A stretch of 64,000 bases of DNA from Ornithinimicrobium tianjinense (lineage in GTDB: Bacteria; Actinomycetota; Actinomycetes; Actinomycetales; Dermatophilaceae). Made by a program: the position numbers and the translations under genes. The notes under the pieces were generated by a model. The model worked only from the letters and a program-made list of their open reading frames with translations. It did not search any database and was not told the origin of the DNA. Below are positions 38,065-49,349 of this stretch, one piece after another. The DNA is taken from the NCBI RefSeq assembly GCF_014636495.1, contig NZ_BMEM01000002.1, positions 353,320-417,319 on the forward strand, given 5' to 3'. Position 1 is the first letter of the stretch; each line of letters opens with the position of its first letter.

Positions 38065-38847
38065 TCAGCCGAGGAGCCTGCGGACCTGACGGTCGTGGGC
38101 CTGGTGGGCGATCGCGTCGTCGATCTCTTCCGGCGCCCACCCGCCCGTCGCCCGGCGCGCTGCGACCTCGAGGAGGCCGTCGGCCAGCGCCGGGTTGGCG
38201 GGCAGGACCGGGCCGTGGAGGTAGGAGCCGATGACGTTGTGCGTGCGGGCTCCCTCGGTGCCGTCGGAGCCGTTGTTGCCGCTGCCGTGACGGACCCGGC
38301 CGAAGGACTGCTGCGACTCGCCGAGCACGGTGGAGCCGGAGTGGTTCTCGTAGCCGACGACCGGGCCGAACTCCGTGTCCAGGACGACCGGCCCGATCAT
38401 CCTCGTGGCGTTGCCGCGCGTCGTCACGTCGAGGATGCCCAGCCCGGGCAGGCGCTGCCCCTCGACGGTGATGAAGGCCTCGCCGAAGAGCTGGTACATC
38501 CCGCAGATCATCAGCATCGGCACACCGTCGGCCGCCAGCTCACGCAGCCGGTCCGCGTGGACGGCGAGGTCGTCCTGCACGCGCACCTGCCCGCTGTCCT
38601 GGCCCCCGCCACCGAGCAGCAGGTCGGCTCGCTCCGGCCACGGGGCTCCGGGGTGGTGGTCGTGGACGACCGGGGTGTAGCCGTGCCACCGCAGCCGGGC
38701 TGCCAGGCAGCGGGTGTTGCCGAGGTCGCCGTAGATGCTCATCTCCCGTGGGTAGAGGTGCACGAGGTGGACCTCACCCTTGTCTGCCGGGCGACCGGCG
38801 AGGCCCGCCACCGCGTCGGGCAGCAAACGGGAGCTCTGCGTGCTCAT
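38065..38847 (-). CDS. gatD: Lipid II isoglutaminyl synthase, glutaminase subunit GatD
   Basis: 260 residues; CobB/CobQ-like class I glutamine amidotransferase. Releases ammonia from glutamine for MurT, which amidates the alpha-carboxyl of D-Glu in lipid II. Nucleophile Cys115 in MLMICGMYQLFG and catalytic His211 in GSYLHGP; LLGGGGQDSGQ is the family-typical first loop. ATG start overlaps the murT stop (ATGA), so both subunits are made together. Confidence 0.93.
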   Translation of the reverse strand: MSTQSSRLLPDAVAGLAGRPADKGEVHLVHLYPREMSIYGDLGNTRCLAARLRWHGYTPVVHDHHPGAPWPERADLLLGGGGQDSGQVRVQDDLAVHADRLRELAADGVPMLMICGMYQLFGEAFITVEGQRLPGLGILDVTTRGNATRMIGPVVLDTEFGPVVGYENHSGSTVLGESQQSFGRVRHGSGNNGSDGTEGARTHNVIGSYLHGPVLPANPALADGLLEVAARRATGGWAPEEIDDAIAHQAHDRQVRRLLG

Positions 38848-40157
38848 GCCGCGGGGTCCTCTCCGAAGCGCGCCAGACCGAAGCGGTCGGCCAGCCGACG
38901 ACGCAGGTGCATCATCGCGGTGTAGGTGCAGAAGATCCGGGTGGGCTGCCCCGCGTGCGCGGCCAGGAAGCGGTCGAGCGCCACGTCGAGGTCCGTCTCC
39001 ACCTCACCCACCTCCACGCCGTCGTAGCGCAGGCGCAGCGCCATGTCCCACCCGCGCACGCCCGAGGTGAGGGCGACGCCGCGCTCGCGCAGCGACTCGA
39101 ACGAGACGTCGTAGAGCCAGGACACGTCACGCCCGTCGGCGTAGTTGTCGTTGATCGCCACCATGGTCGCGACCGGCTCGTTGCCGTAGGTCCCGAGCGC
39201 GACCGTGAAACCGGCGGGGTTCTTCACGAGCACGAGCTCCAGCGGCGACGCGTCGACGTCGATCACCTCACCGCGCCCGAACGGCGGGTTGACGGCCTCC
39301 AGCGCCCGCACCGCGACCGCCACGGAGAAGTCCTCGCCGAGCAGCTGCCTGGCCATCGTCGTCGCCGCCGTCGCGTTGATCATGGCGGCCAGCCCGCGCT
39401 GGCGCAGCGTGACGGGTCCGACGTCCTGACCGCCCGGGATGCGCACGGTGAAGGAGCGCCCGTCGTCCGCCGGCAGCAGCAGGGCGTCCTCACCGTCCAG
39501 GTCCGGACGCGCCTGCGCGTCCTCGAAGCGGACGTCGGCCTCCTGCAGCTCGGGCAGCCGGTCGGCGATCGTCGGGTCGACGCCGAACCAGCGCACCTGG
39601 ACGCCCGGCCGCAGCCGGTCCTGGATCCGGGAGATGAAGGAGTCGTCGGCGTTGAGCACCACCGCCTCGGTGGTCTGCTCCCCCAGGCGGGTCAGCAGCT
39701 GGGCGGTGTGGTCGATCTCGGCGAACCGGTCGAGCTGGTCGCGGGCGACGTTGAGCAGCAGGGCGTGGGTCGGGCGCACCTGAGCCGCGAAGTGCAGCGC
39801 GTGCGCCTCGTCCAGCTCGACCACGGCGACCTCGGCGTCCAGCCGACCCCGCAGCCCGATCTCCCCCAGCATCGAGGAGATCACCCCGCGCGTGAAGTTG
39901 GAGCCGGTCGGGTTGGTGAACACCCTCAGCCCGTGGGCGCGCAGCAGCGCCACGAGCATCTTGGTCGTCGTCGTCTTGCCGTTGGTCCCGGAGACCACGA
40001 CGACGCCGCGCGGCAGGGATCCGAGGGTATGCCGCAGCACGGCAGGGTCGATCCGCTCGGTCACCAGGCCGGGCAGGGCGGACCCGCCACCCCGCAGCCG
40101 CGAGGCGAAGCGGGCCACCTTGCCGGCTGCGAGCGCTGCGGTGGTGCGTGGCCGCAT
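38844..40157 (-). CDS. murT: Lipid II isoglutaminyl synthase, Mur-ligase-like subunit MurT
   Basis: 437 residues. Mur-ligase central domain with ATP loop VVSGTNGKTTTTKML, NPTGSNFTRGV, VVELDEAHA and VLNADDSF; C-terminal MurT domain with KNPAGF and DVSWLYDV, the Asp being the presumed catalytic residue. Characterised MurT proteins carry a Cys4 zinc ribbon inserted in the central domain; here the whole protein has a single Cys (near the C-terminus) and that region reads as a short acidic loop. ATG 40157 has GGGAG at 8 nt; GTG 40166, overlapping the guaA stop, is an alternative start. Confidence 0.92.
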   Translation of the reverse strand: MRPRTTAALAAGKVARFASRLRGGGSALPGLVTERIDPAVLRHTLGSLPRGVVVVSGTNGKTTTTKMLVALLRAHGLRVFTNPTGSNFTRGVISSMLGEIGLRGRLDAEVAVVELDEAHALHFAAQVRPTHALLLNVARDQLDRFAEIDHTAQLLTRLGEQTTEAVVLNADDSFISRIQDRLRPGVQVRWFGVDPTIADRLPELQEADVRFEDAQARPDLDGEDALLLPADDGRSFTVRIPGGQDVGPVTLRQRGLAAMINATAATTMARQLLGEDFSVAVAVRALEAVNPPFGRGEVIDVDASPLELVLVKNPAGFTVALGTYGNEPVATMVAINDNYADGRDVSWLYDVSFESLRERGVALTSGVRGWDMALRLRYDGVEVGEVETDLDVALDRFLAAHAGQPTRIFCTYTAMMHLRRRLADRFGLARFGEDPAA

Positions 40158-40158
40158 A

Positions 40159-41754
<1,596 letters not shown>

Positions 41755-41758
<4 letters not shown>

Positions 41759-42090
41759 GCGGACACCTTATCCGTGCCGGCCTCGCGCGCCGCGATCCGC
41801 GCGGCGGCGTCCTCGTGGACCTTGTGCTCGACCCAGAAGGAGAGGAACGGCACGCAGCCGGCGAGCATGACGCCGACCATGGTGCCCAGGCCCCAGCGCA
41901 GCTCGAAGCCGAGGAGGGCCACGGCCACGAGGTAGACCATGTAGACCCAGCCGTGCGGCACGGGCCACCACGCCAGGGCGTGGTTGTCGAAGCCGTAGCG
42001 CAGCACCATGTGCAGCGTGAGCAGCAGCAGGCCGACGCCCACGACGAAAGCCATGATGCGGAAGAAGGCGAGCTTGGCGCGGGGGGTCAT
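41755..42090 (-). CDS. DUF3817 membrane protein
   Basis: 111 residues, three hydrophobic segments ([59 protein letters not shown]). [10 protein letters not shown] and [11 protein letters not shown] are family-typical of DUF3817, commonly paired with guaA in actinobacteria. Function unknown. ATG with CAGGAG upstream; overlaps genes on both sides by 4 nt. Confidence 0.85.
41765..41770 (-). promoter_or_regulatory. -10 box TAAGGT, leaderless start of guaA
   Basis: TAAGGT on the minus strand, six bases from GTG 41758, inside the DUF3817 coding end; gives guaA an internal promoter. Confidence 0.5.
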
Positions 42091-42863
42091 GCGGTGTCTC
42101 CTGGGTATGACGTGGGCTGGGCGGGTGCAGGACTCGGCGCGGGCGCGGGGTGCGCGGCCTGGCGGAGGAAGCGGTAGTACATGTACACGGCGAAGAGGGC
42201 GAAGACGAACCACTGCAGGGCGTAGCCGACGTTGCGCGGGTCGATGCCCGACTCCCCGAACACGGGGGCCGGGACGCGGGTGACGCCGGCGGAGGTCAGG
42301 GCAGGGTCCTCCTCGGCAAGGAAGACGAACGCGTTGTAGAGCGGCTCGCCCCAGTCGTTGACGAGGTCCGCGGTGTCGATCCCGGTGCGCTGGCCGGGCA
42401 CCTCTGGGCCGGCGGGCGCGAACTCGGAGGGGGCGAGCGTGCCGACCACCGAGACCGGCTCGGCCGACGGCTGGTCGGCGTCGGCGGGATCGGCGACGAA
42501 GCCGCGCAGGACCGGCAGCAGGGCCTGCTCGCCGGCGGCCCCGGTGCGCAGCGGGGTCACCACCCAGTAGCCCCGCTCCCCCTCCAACAGCCGGTCCGGG
42601 ACGAGGAACTGGAGGGAGGCGTCATACTCCCCCTCGACCGAGACCGGAAGCCCGGCGCCGTCCGCCGGGAACGGCTGGTGCGGCCCGGTGACCTGCTCCA
42701 ACGGCTGGGTGGGGCGCGCGGCCTGCGCGGCGGCCAGCTCGCGCGCGGCCTTGTTGGACGAGACGCCGAGCTGCCACATACCGAGCTGGTAGAAGGAGAC
42801 CACCACGGCGACGAGCAGGGCCAGCAGCGCCAGCCAGCCGGGTCGCAGGGCGGTCTTGATCAC
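42087..42863 (-). CDS. SURF1-like cytochrome oxidase assembly protein
   Basis: 258 residues. SURF1 topology: one membrane helix near the N-terminus (PGWLALLALLVAVVVSFYQLGMWQL, split by family-typical Trp/Gln), a large outside loop (EGEYDASLQFLVPDRLLEGERGYWVVTPL is characteristic), and a second helix near the end (NVGYALQWFVFALFAVYMYYRFL). Helps insert heme a or assemble cytochrome c oxidase. The GTG start is fixed by TACCCT 6 nt upstream. Pro/Ala-rich C-terminal tail. Overlaps DUF3817. Confidence 0.85.
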   Translation of the reverse strand: MIKTALRPGWLALLALLVAVVVSFYQLGMWQLGVSSNKAARELAAAQAARPTQPLEQVTGPHQPFPADGAGLPVSVEGEYDASLQFLVPDRLLEGERGYWVVTPLRTGAAGEQALLPVLRGFVADPADADQPSAEPVSVVGTLAPSEFAPAGPEVPGQRTGIDTADLVNDWGEPLYNAFVFLAEEDPALTSAGVTRVPAPVFGESGIDPRNVGYALQWFVFALFAVYMYYRFLRQAAHPAPAPSPAPAQPTSYPGDTA

Positions 42864-42869
42864 CGGGTC

Positions 42870-42875
42870 AGGGTA
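42870..42875 (-). promoter_or_regulatory. -10 box TACCCT, leaderless start of the SURF1-like gene
   Basis: TACCCT on the minus strand, six bases from GTG 42863, just before the beta-propeller stop codon. Confidence 0.55.
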
Positions 42876-42880
42876 GGTGA

Positions 42881-44362
42881 TCAGCCTGCGGCGGCCAGCA
42901 GGGTGCTCTGGTCGTCGAAGACGTAGACGCCGCCGTTGTAGCAGGCCACCCAGACGGTGTTGGTCACCGGGTCGTAGTCGATGCCGATCGGGACCGCGTC
43001 GACGTTGACCTTGTCGATCACCTCCATGTCCGAGGTGCGGATCTTGGAGACCGTCGCCTCGTCGTAGTTGACGACGTAGAGCGCCTTCTCGTCCGGGGAC
43101 ATCGCCATGCTGCGCGGCTCGAGCCCGGGGTTGACCTCGTCGAGGATCTCCATGGTCCTGGCGTCGAGCTTGTAGATGACGTCGGAGCGGGCCACGACGA
43201 GATAGAGGAGGGAGCCGTCGGCGGTGAGGTTGAGGTGCCGCGGACCCGGCGGGGTCTCCATGACGACCTCGCTCGTCATCTCCTCCAGGTCGAGGCGCCA
43301 GACCTGCTGGTTCCACATGGCGGTCACGATGGCGGTCCGGTTGTCCGGCATGACCACGATGCCGCGGGGGTTGCGGCCGACGTCGAGGGTGCCGGTCTCC
43401 TTGCCGGTCGCGATGTCGACGACGGAGACGGTGTAGTCGCACCAGTTGCTCACGAGGAGCGTGGACTGGTCCGGCGTGATCTCGAGGTACTTCGGCACCG
43501 CGCCCACCGTGATCACCTGGTCCCAGGCCATCTCCTCGGCGTCGAACCGGTAGACCGTCGAGGCGCCGACGCCGCTGTCCTTGAAGCAGTCGTCGAAGCC
43601 CTCGACGCCGAAGTTCTCGCCGTACATCGAGTAGTTGGAGACGTAGGCGTAGCGGCCGTCGGCGGTCCAGGTCGCCTCGACCGGAGAGCCCTGCGAGATC
43701 CCGGGATGCCCCTCGATCCCGAAGTCGCTGAGGTCGACCGCGTCGTCCAGGCGGGTCAGCACCTCGCGGCTGCGGCTGTCCCAGACCGAGGAGGTGTGGC
43801 TGTACATCATGTTGTTGCTGATCATCAGCCCGTGCCCGGAGGAGACGATCGACTTGGGCGTCCCCTCGGTGATGTAGTCGACCTGGGTCAGCGCGGTGAG
43901 GTCGCTGGCGTGCTCGAGCGGCGCAGGCTGCTGCTGCCAGACCGCGGCCTCCTCGGCCTGGGTCGTGGCCGCCGCGTCATCGGCCGCGCTCCCGTCCGAG
44001 GCCGACGGCGCCGTGTCGCCGGGTGGGGCGACGACCGCCCCGGGGTCCTGACCGGCGTCCTTGCCGGCGGCGATGTCAGCCAGGGCCCTGCCCGCACCGC
44101 CCTGTCCCAGGGTGAGGGAGAGGAGAGCGACCACGAGCAGGGCGGCGAGCACCCCGAGCCCGCCGAAGACCACGCGTCGGCGCCTGACGTACGTGCTCTC
44201 CTTGCGCACGAGCAGCCGGCGGCGGGCCCGCGTCATCCCCTCGTCCGAGCCCCACCGGTCGTCCGACCGCACGGAGTACTCGTCGTAGCCGGGTTCGCCG
44301 TCCGTGGCCCAGGAGCGGTAGGACTCCGTCGCGTCCAGGTCGCGGCCGTCACTGCGCCCCAT
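42881..44362 (-). CDS. Membrane-anchored YVTN/YncE-type beta-propeller protein
   Basis: 493 residues. An acidic ~40-residue cytoplasmic start is followed by a strongly basic stretch, one membrane helix (VVFGGLGVLAALLVVALLSLTLG, about 66-88) and an Ala/Asp/Ser-rich linker; residues ~150-490 are a repeated-strand propeller (TLLVSNWCDYTVSVVDIATGK, NRTAIVTAMWNQQVWRLD, KALYVVNYDEATVSKI). The orientation places the propeller outside the cell. Overlaps guaB3 by 14 nt yet has no obvious link to nucleotides. YncE-like proteins bind DNA or redox partners in other bacteria; no function is assigned. Confidence 0.8.
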   Translation of the reverse strand: MGRSDGRDLDATESYRSWATDGEPGYDEYSVRSDDRWGSDEGMTRARRRLLVRKESTYVRRRRVVFGGLGVLAALLVVALLSLTLGQGGAGRALADIAAGKDAGQDPGAVVAPPGDTAPSASDGSAADDAAATTQAEEAAVWQQQPAPLEHASDLTALTQVDYITEGTPKSIVSSGHGLMISNNMMYSHTSSVWDSRSREVLTRLDDAVDLSDFGIEGHPGISQGSPVEATWTADGRYAYVSNYSMYGENFGVEGFDDCFKDSGVGASTVYRFDAEEMAWDQVITVGAVPKYLEITPDQSTLLVSNWCDYTVSVVDIATGKETGTLDVGRNPRGIVVMPDNRTAIVTAMWNQQVWRLDLEEMTSEVVMETPPGPRHLNLTADGSLLYLVVARSDVIYKLDARTMEILDEVNPGLEPRSMAMSPDEKALYVVNYDEATVSKIRTSDMEVIDKVNVDAVPIGIDYDPVTNTVWVACYNGGVYVFDDQSTLLAAAG

Positions 44363-45470
44363 ACGGAGCCACCACCACTTCCACCCGCTGGAACTCCTTG
44401 AGCTCGGTGTAGCCCGTCGTCGCCATCGCCCGGCGCAGGGCTCCCGTCATGTTGGTGGTGCCGTCCGCCCCCGTGGCCGGCCCGACGAGAATCTCGGCCA
44501 GCGTGCCGACGGTGCCGACGTCCACGCGCTCCCCGCGCGGCAGCTCGGGGTGGTGCGCCTCGGAGCCCCAGTGGAAGCCCTGGCCCGGCGCCTCCTTCGC
44601 CCGGGCCAGCGCGGCACCGAGCATGATGGCGTCGGCGCCGCACGCGATGGCCTTGACGATCTCCCCGGACACGCTGGCCCCGCCGTCGGCGATGACGTGG
44701 ACGTAGCGACCACCGGACTCGTCGAGGTAGTCACGGCGCGCGGCGGCCACGTCGGCGATGGCCGTCGCCGCCGGGGCGTGGATGCCCAGCGTGGTGCGGG
44801 TGCGGTGGGCCGAGCCCCCGCCGAAGCCGACGAGGACCCCAGCCGCGCCGGTGCGCATCAGGTGCAGCGCCGCGGTGTAGGTGGACGCCCCGCCCACGAT
44901 GACCGGGACGTCGAGCTCGTAGATGAACCGCTTGAGGTTGAGCGGCTCCGCGCGGGAGGAGACGTGCTCGGCGGACACGGTGGTGCCGCGGATGACGAAC
45001 AGGTCGACACCCGCGTCGACGACGACCTTCCAGAACTGCTGGGTGCGCTGCGGCGAGAGGGCACCGGCGACGGTCACACCAGCCTCGCGCACCTCCCGCA
45101 GGCGACGGGTGATCAGGTCGGGGCGCACGGGCGCGGCATACAGCTCACGCATCCGCGCGGTGGTGCGCTCGGCAGGGAGCGTGGCGATCTCCTCCAGCGC
45201 GGGACCTGGGTCCTCGTAGCGCGTCCACAGACCCTCGAGGTCGAGCACGCCGAGACCGCCCAGCCGACCCACCTCGATCGCCGTCTGCGGTGACATCACC
45301 GAGTCCATCGGGGCCGCCAGCACGGGCAGCTCGAAGTGGTAGGCGTCGATCTGCCAGGAGATGGACACCTCCTCGGGGTCGCGGGTCCGCCGGGAGGGGA
45401 CGACCGCGATGTCGTCGAAGGTGTAGGCCCGGCGGCCGCGCTTGCCACGGCCGATCTCGATCTCGCTCAC
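44349..45470 (-). CDS. guaB3: GuaB3 family, IMP dehydrogenase-related protein
   Basis: 373 residues, no CBS domains. TIM-barrel FMN-type fold with DDIAVVPSRRTRDP, APMDSVMSP, and phosphate-binding VIADGGASVSGEIVKAIACGADAIMLG. The loop that carries the catalytic Cys in IMP dehydrogenase (GPGAICTTR in guaB here) reads GGGSAHRTR, without Cys, so classical IMP dehydrogenation is unlikely; a GMP-reductase-like or other role has been discussed for the family. GTG start set by TAGCCT 6 nt upstream. Confidence 0.88.
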   Translation of the reverse strand: MSEIEIGRGKRGRRAYTFDDIAVVPSRRTRDPEEVSISWQIDAYHFELPVLAAPMDSVMSPQTAIEVGRLGGLGVLDLEGLWTRYEDPGPALEEIATLPAERTTARMRELYAAPVRPDLITRRLREVREAGVTVAGALSPQRTQQFWKVVVDAGVDLFVIRGTTVSAEHVSSRAEPLNLKRFIYELDVPVIVGGASTYTAALHLMRTGAAGVLVGFGGGSAHRTRTTLGIHAPAATAIADVAAARRDYLDESGGRYVHVIADGGASVSGEIVKAIACGADAIMLGAALARAKEAPGQGFHWGSEAHHPELPRGERVDVGTVGTLAEILVGPATGADGTTNMTGALRRAMATTGYTELKEFQRVEVVVAPYGAQ

Positions 45471-45476
45471 CCGGAC

Positions 45477-45482
45477 AGGCTA
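45477..45482 (-). promoter_or_regulatory. -10 box TAGCCT, leaderless start of guaB3
   Basis: TAGCCT on the minus strand with six bases to GTG 45470; heads the guaB3-propeller unit. Confidence 0.6.
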
Positions 45483-45530
45483 CCCAGCGTGAGCCCCGGA
45501 TCCCGACACACACTCCGAGGAGCGGCACCC

Positions 45531-45560
45531 TTGCCAGATAGGTGACACATCACGCATACT
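45531..45560 (+). promoter_or_regulatory. Promoter TTGCCA-N18-CATACT of the dioxygenase gene
   Basis: A near-consensus -35 (TTGCCA, 45531-45536) and -10 (CATACT, 45555-45560) are 18 bp apart, and the GTG start follows after six bases, so the transcript is probably leaderless. Confidence 0.55.
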
Positions 45561-45566
45561 AGGACC

Positions 45567-46373
45567 GTGAGCACCCAGACCGCGCCCTCGCGTATGCCGA
45601 TCCTCTACCTCTCGCACGGTGCCCCGCCCCTGGCGGACGACGCCGTGTGGACCGAGCAGCTGGCCCGCTGGTCGGCCGACCTGCCCACCCCGACCAACAT
45701 CCTCATGGTGTCGGCGCACTGGGAGAACGCTCCACTGTCGCTCTCCGCGACCACCACGGCCCAGCCGCTGGTCTACGACTTCTGGGGGTTCCCCCAGAAG
45801 TACTACACCGTGACGTATGACGCCCCGCTCGCCCCCGAGCTGGCCGACGACGTCGAGGGTCTGGTCAGTGACCTCGTGCACGGCGGGGTCCACCGCGACG
45901 AGACCCGTGGCCTCGACCACGGCGCCTACGTGCCGCTCGTCGAGATGTTCCCGGACGCGGACATCCCCGTGCTGCAGATGTCGATGCCGACGCTCGACCC
46001 CCGTCAGCTCTTCGAGCTCGGTCGCCGGCTCGCGCCGCTGCGCGACCAGGGGACGCTGATCGTCGGGTCCGGCTTCACCACGCACAACCTGGCCTGGTTC
46101 AACCCGCGCAACGACTCCGCGGCGCCGCCGCCCACCCCCTCGGCGGAGTTCGACCACTGGGCCGCCGAGGCGCTGGCCCGGGGCGACGTGGACGCCGTCC
46201 TGGACTTCGAGCACCGCGCGCCGGCCGCCCGGCAGGCTCACCCGCGCACCGAGCACTGGGCGCCGCTCTACCTTGCGCTCGGTGCCGCCGAGGCCTCCGG
46301 CGGGGTCGAGGCCGACACGGCGATCGACGGCTTCTGGTACGGCCTGTCCAAGCGCTCCTGGCAGTTCGCGTAG
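45567..46373 (+). CDS. LigB-family extradiol dioxygenase (DODA-type)
   Basis: 268 residues. Resembles the zinc-dependent 4,5-DOPA dioxygenase/YgiD group of LigB enzymes: LYLSHGAPP near the start (first metal His), VSAHWEN (second), GLDHGAYVPL, and GSGFTTHNL. Such enzymes open catechol rings next to a hydroxyl pair; the natural substrate is often unknown. Ends with the typical FWYGLSKRSWQF. Monocistronic, between its own promoter and a strong terminator, with no aromatic pathway genes nearby. Confidence 0.88.
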   Translation: MSTQTAPSRMPILYLSHGAPPLADDAVWTEQLARWSADLPTPTNILMVSAHWENAPLSLSATTTAQPLVYDFWGFPQKYYTVTYDAPLAPELADDVEGLVSDLVHGGVHRDETRGLDHGAYVPLVEMFPDADIPVLQMSMPTLDPRQLFELGRRLAPLRDQGTLIVGSGFTTHNLAWFNPRNDSAAPPPTPSAEFDHWAAEALARGDVDAVLDFEHRAPAARQAHPRTEHWAPLYLALGAAEASGGVEADTAIDGFWYGLSKRSWQFA

Positions 46374-46396
46374 GCCCGCGCCGGGCCGCCGCACGC

Positions 46397-46434
46397 ACGA
46401 CGCCCCTCGACCCGGCCGGGTCGAGGGGCGTCGT
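46397..46434. terminator. 17-bp bidirectional terminator hairpin
   Basis: A perfect 17-bp stem with a GGCC loop lies between the convergent dioxygenase and guaB genes, 9 bp from the guaB stop. Confidence 0.85.
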
Positions 46435-46443
46435 CCGTCTGCG

Positions 46444-47982
<1,539 letters not shown>

Positions 47983-48008
47983 GTGCTGCTGACAGACAGC
48001 CCCCGCCG

Positions 48009-49349
48009 CTACGGCGACCCGACCGCAGGAGGCGGGTCCTCCGTCTCCGCGGGAGGCTCCGGGACCGCCGGAGGCGCGGGATCCGCCGGAGGCTCTGCGT
48101 CCGCCGGAGGCGCTGGCTCCTCCGCCGCGGGAGGTGCGGGGTCCGCCGGCGGCTCTGTGGCCGTCGGAGGCGCGGGCTGCGCAGGGTCTGACGGGGGCAC
48201 CACGACCGGCGGCTCGGCGTCCGCCGGCGGCGAGGTCTCCGCCGGCGGGTCGGTGGCCGGGCCCGCCTCGCAGGGCGGCCCGGTCTCCACCGGCGGCCCC
48301 GCGGGCGGGGCCATGTCGTCACGGGGCCCGGACCTGGGCGGCTCGCCAGGGGCGGCCGCGCACGGCGTGTTCGCGGGGCGGGTGGCCGGGGGTTCGGGCT
48401 GGTCCACCGGCGACGGACGGCCGGGGCGCTCGACGCCCTTGCCTCCGCGCTCGCCAGACTGGCGCACCGCCTCGGCCCGCCCTCCGGTGCGGCCGTGCGA
48501 GGCGCCGACGGCCCGGCCCGGGCGGTCCGCCCCTCCCTTCGCTACCTCGTCACCGGCGCGGTCGCCGAGACCCGGTGGCGGGCTGAGCCAGGACTGCGGC
48601 GGCACCAGCGGGCGGCCGTGAGCGGGCGGTGCCCCGTCGCCGGGTGCCCTGGGCAGGCCCAGCGCTGCACCCTGTCCGGCACCGGGCGCGCGGGGCGGTG
48701 CGAGCTCGTCGCGGTGGACCGCGCTGCCGGCACGAGGTCTGGCGGCGCCCGGCGCCACCGCGATCGGCGCGTCTGCCGTCGGCGCGTCTGCCGTCGGCGC
48801 GTCGGCCGTCGGCGCGTCTGCCGTCGCGGGAGTCGACAGCGAGGAGAGGTCGACGGCCAGGGGTGCCGAGCCGTCGACGGGCGCACTGACCGGCCCGCCG
48901 CCACCCGTGGCGTCCACGCGTGGCGGCGAGACGGGCACGCCGACATCGACGGGCGCGTCGAGCATCGGCACGGCATCGACGAGGACCGTCCCGAGGCCGC
49001 TGAGCACCGGCACCTGGCCTCCGCTGAGCGCGGCCGCCACCGAGGACCCGGCCAGAGCCATCGCCGTGAGAAGGCTGCCTCCGACGGCGCGACGCACCAC
49101 GCGGTGCCGACCGCCTCGCCTGACGGTCGCAGGTGCCAGCGGCGTCACGGGGGCCAGGCGCCGAGCGCCAGCCCTGGCAGGTCGGATCACGCCCGAGGAC
49201 GTCGCCGTGTCGATCGCCGTGGTCCAGTCAGCCAGAGCGGCGAGGAGCGGGTCGTCCGACCCGCCCGCCGGGTGCCGCCGGGCGCCGAGGTCGTCGAGCA
49301 CGCGTGCGGTGCGCTCGAGCTCCGCGTGGTCCAGCCGGCGGACGCTCAT
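48009..49349 (-). CDS. RsdA-like membrane anti-sigma factor with proline-rich exterior
   Basis: 446 residues. N-terminal cytoplasmic ~80 residues (SVRRLDHAELERTARVLDDLGARRH) likely bind the sigma factor whose gene it overlaps (ATGA). One weak membrane segment follows (VGGSLLTAMALAGSSVAAAL, about 88-107). The remainder is low complexity: four T/I-A-D-A-P units, then Pro/Ala/Glu-rich blocks such as PPADAEPPADPAPPA. Order guaB2-anti-sigma-sigD-whiB-groEL matches mycobacteria, where the anti-sigma is RsdA. Sequence itself is too variable for certainty. Confidence 0.65.
   Translation of the reverse strand: MSVRRLDHAELERTARVLDDLGARRHPAGGSDDPLLAALADWTTAIDTATSSGVIRPARAGARRLAPVTPLAPATVRRGGRHRVVRRAVGGSLLTAMALAGSSVAAALSGGQVPVLSGLGTVLVDAVPMLDAPVDVGVPVSPPRVDATGGGGPVSAPVDGSAPLAVDLSSLSTPATADAPTADAPTADAPTADAPIAVAPGAARPRAGSAVHRDELAPPRAPGAGQGAALGLPRAPGDGAPPAHGRPLVPPQSWLSPPPGLGDRAGDEVAKGGADRPGRAVGASHGRTGGRAEAVRQSGERGGKGVERPGRPSPVDQPEPPATRPANTPCAAAPGEPPRSGPRDDMAPPAGPPVETGPPCEAGPATDPPAETSPPADAEPPVVVPPSDPAQPAPPTATEPPADPAPPAAEEPAPPADAEPPADPAPPAVPEPPAETEDPPPAVGSP
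48763..48822 (-). repeat. Four 15-bp tandem repeats inside the anti-sigma-like gene
   Basis: Four near-identical 15-bp units (GTCGGCGCGTCTGCC on the plus strand; first and third differ by one base) encode repeated T-A-D-A-P in the extracytoplasmic linker. In-frame copy-number change would alter linker length only. Confidence 0.85.

Noticed and set aside
45471..45482. CCGGACAGGC at the guaB3 promoter as another copy of the repeat family
   Set aside because: Only 10 bases match, it is single, and it is explained by the TAGCCT -10 box and start region.
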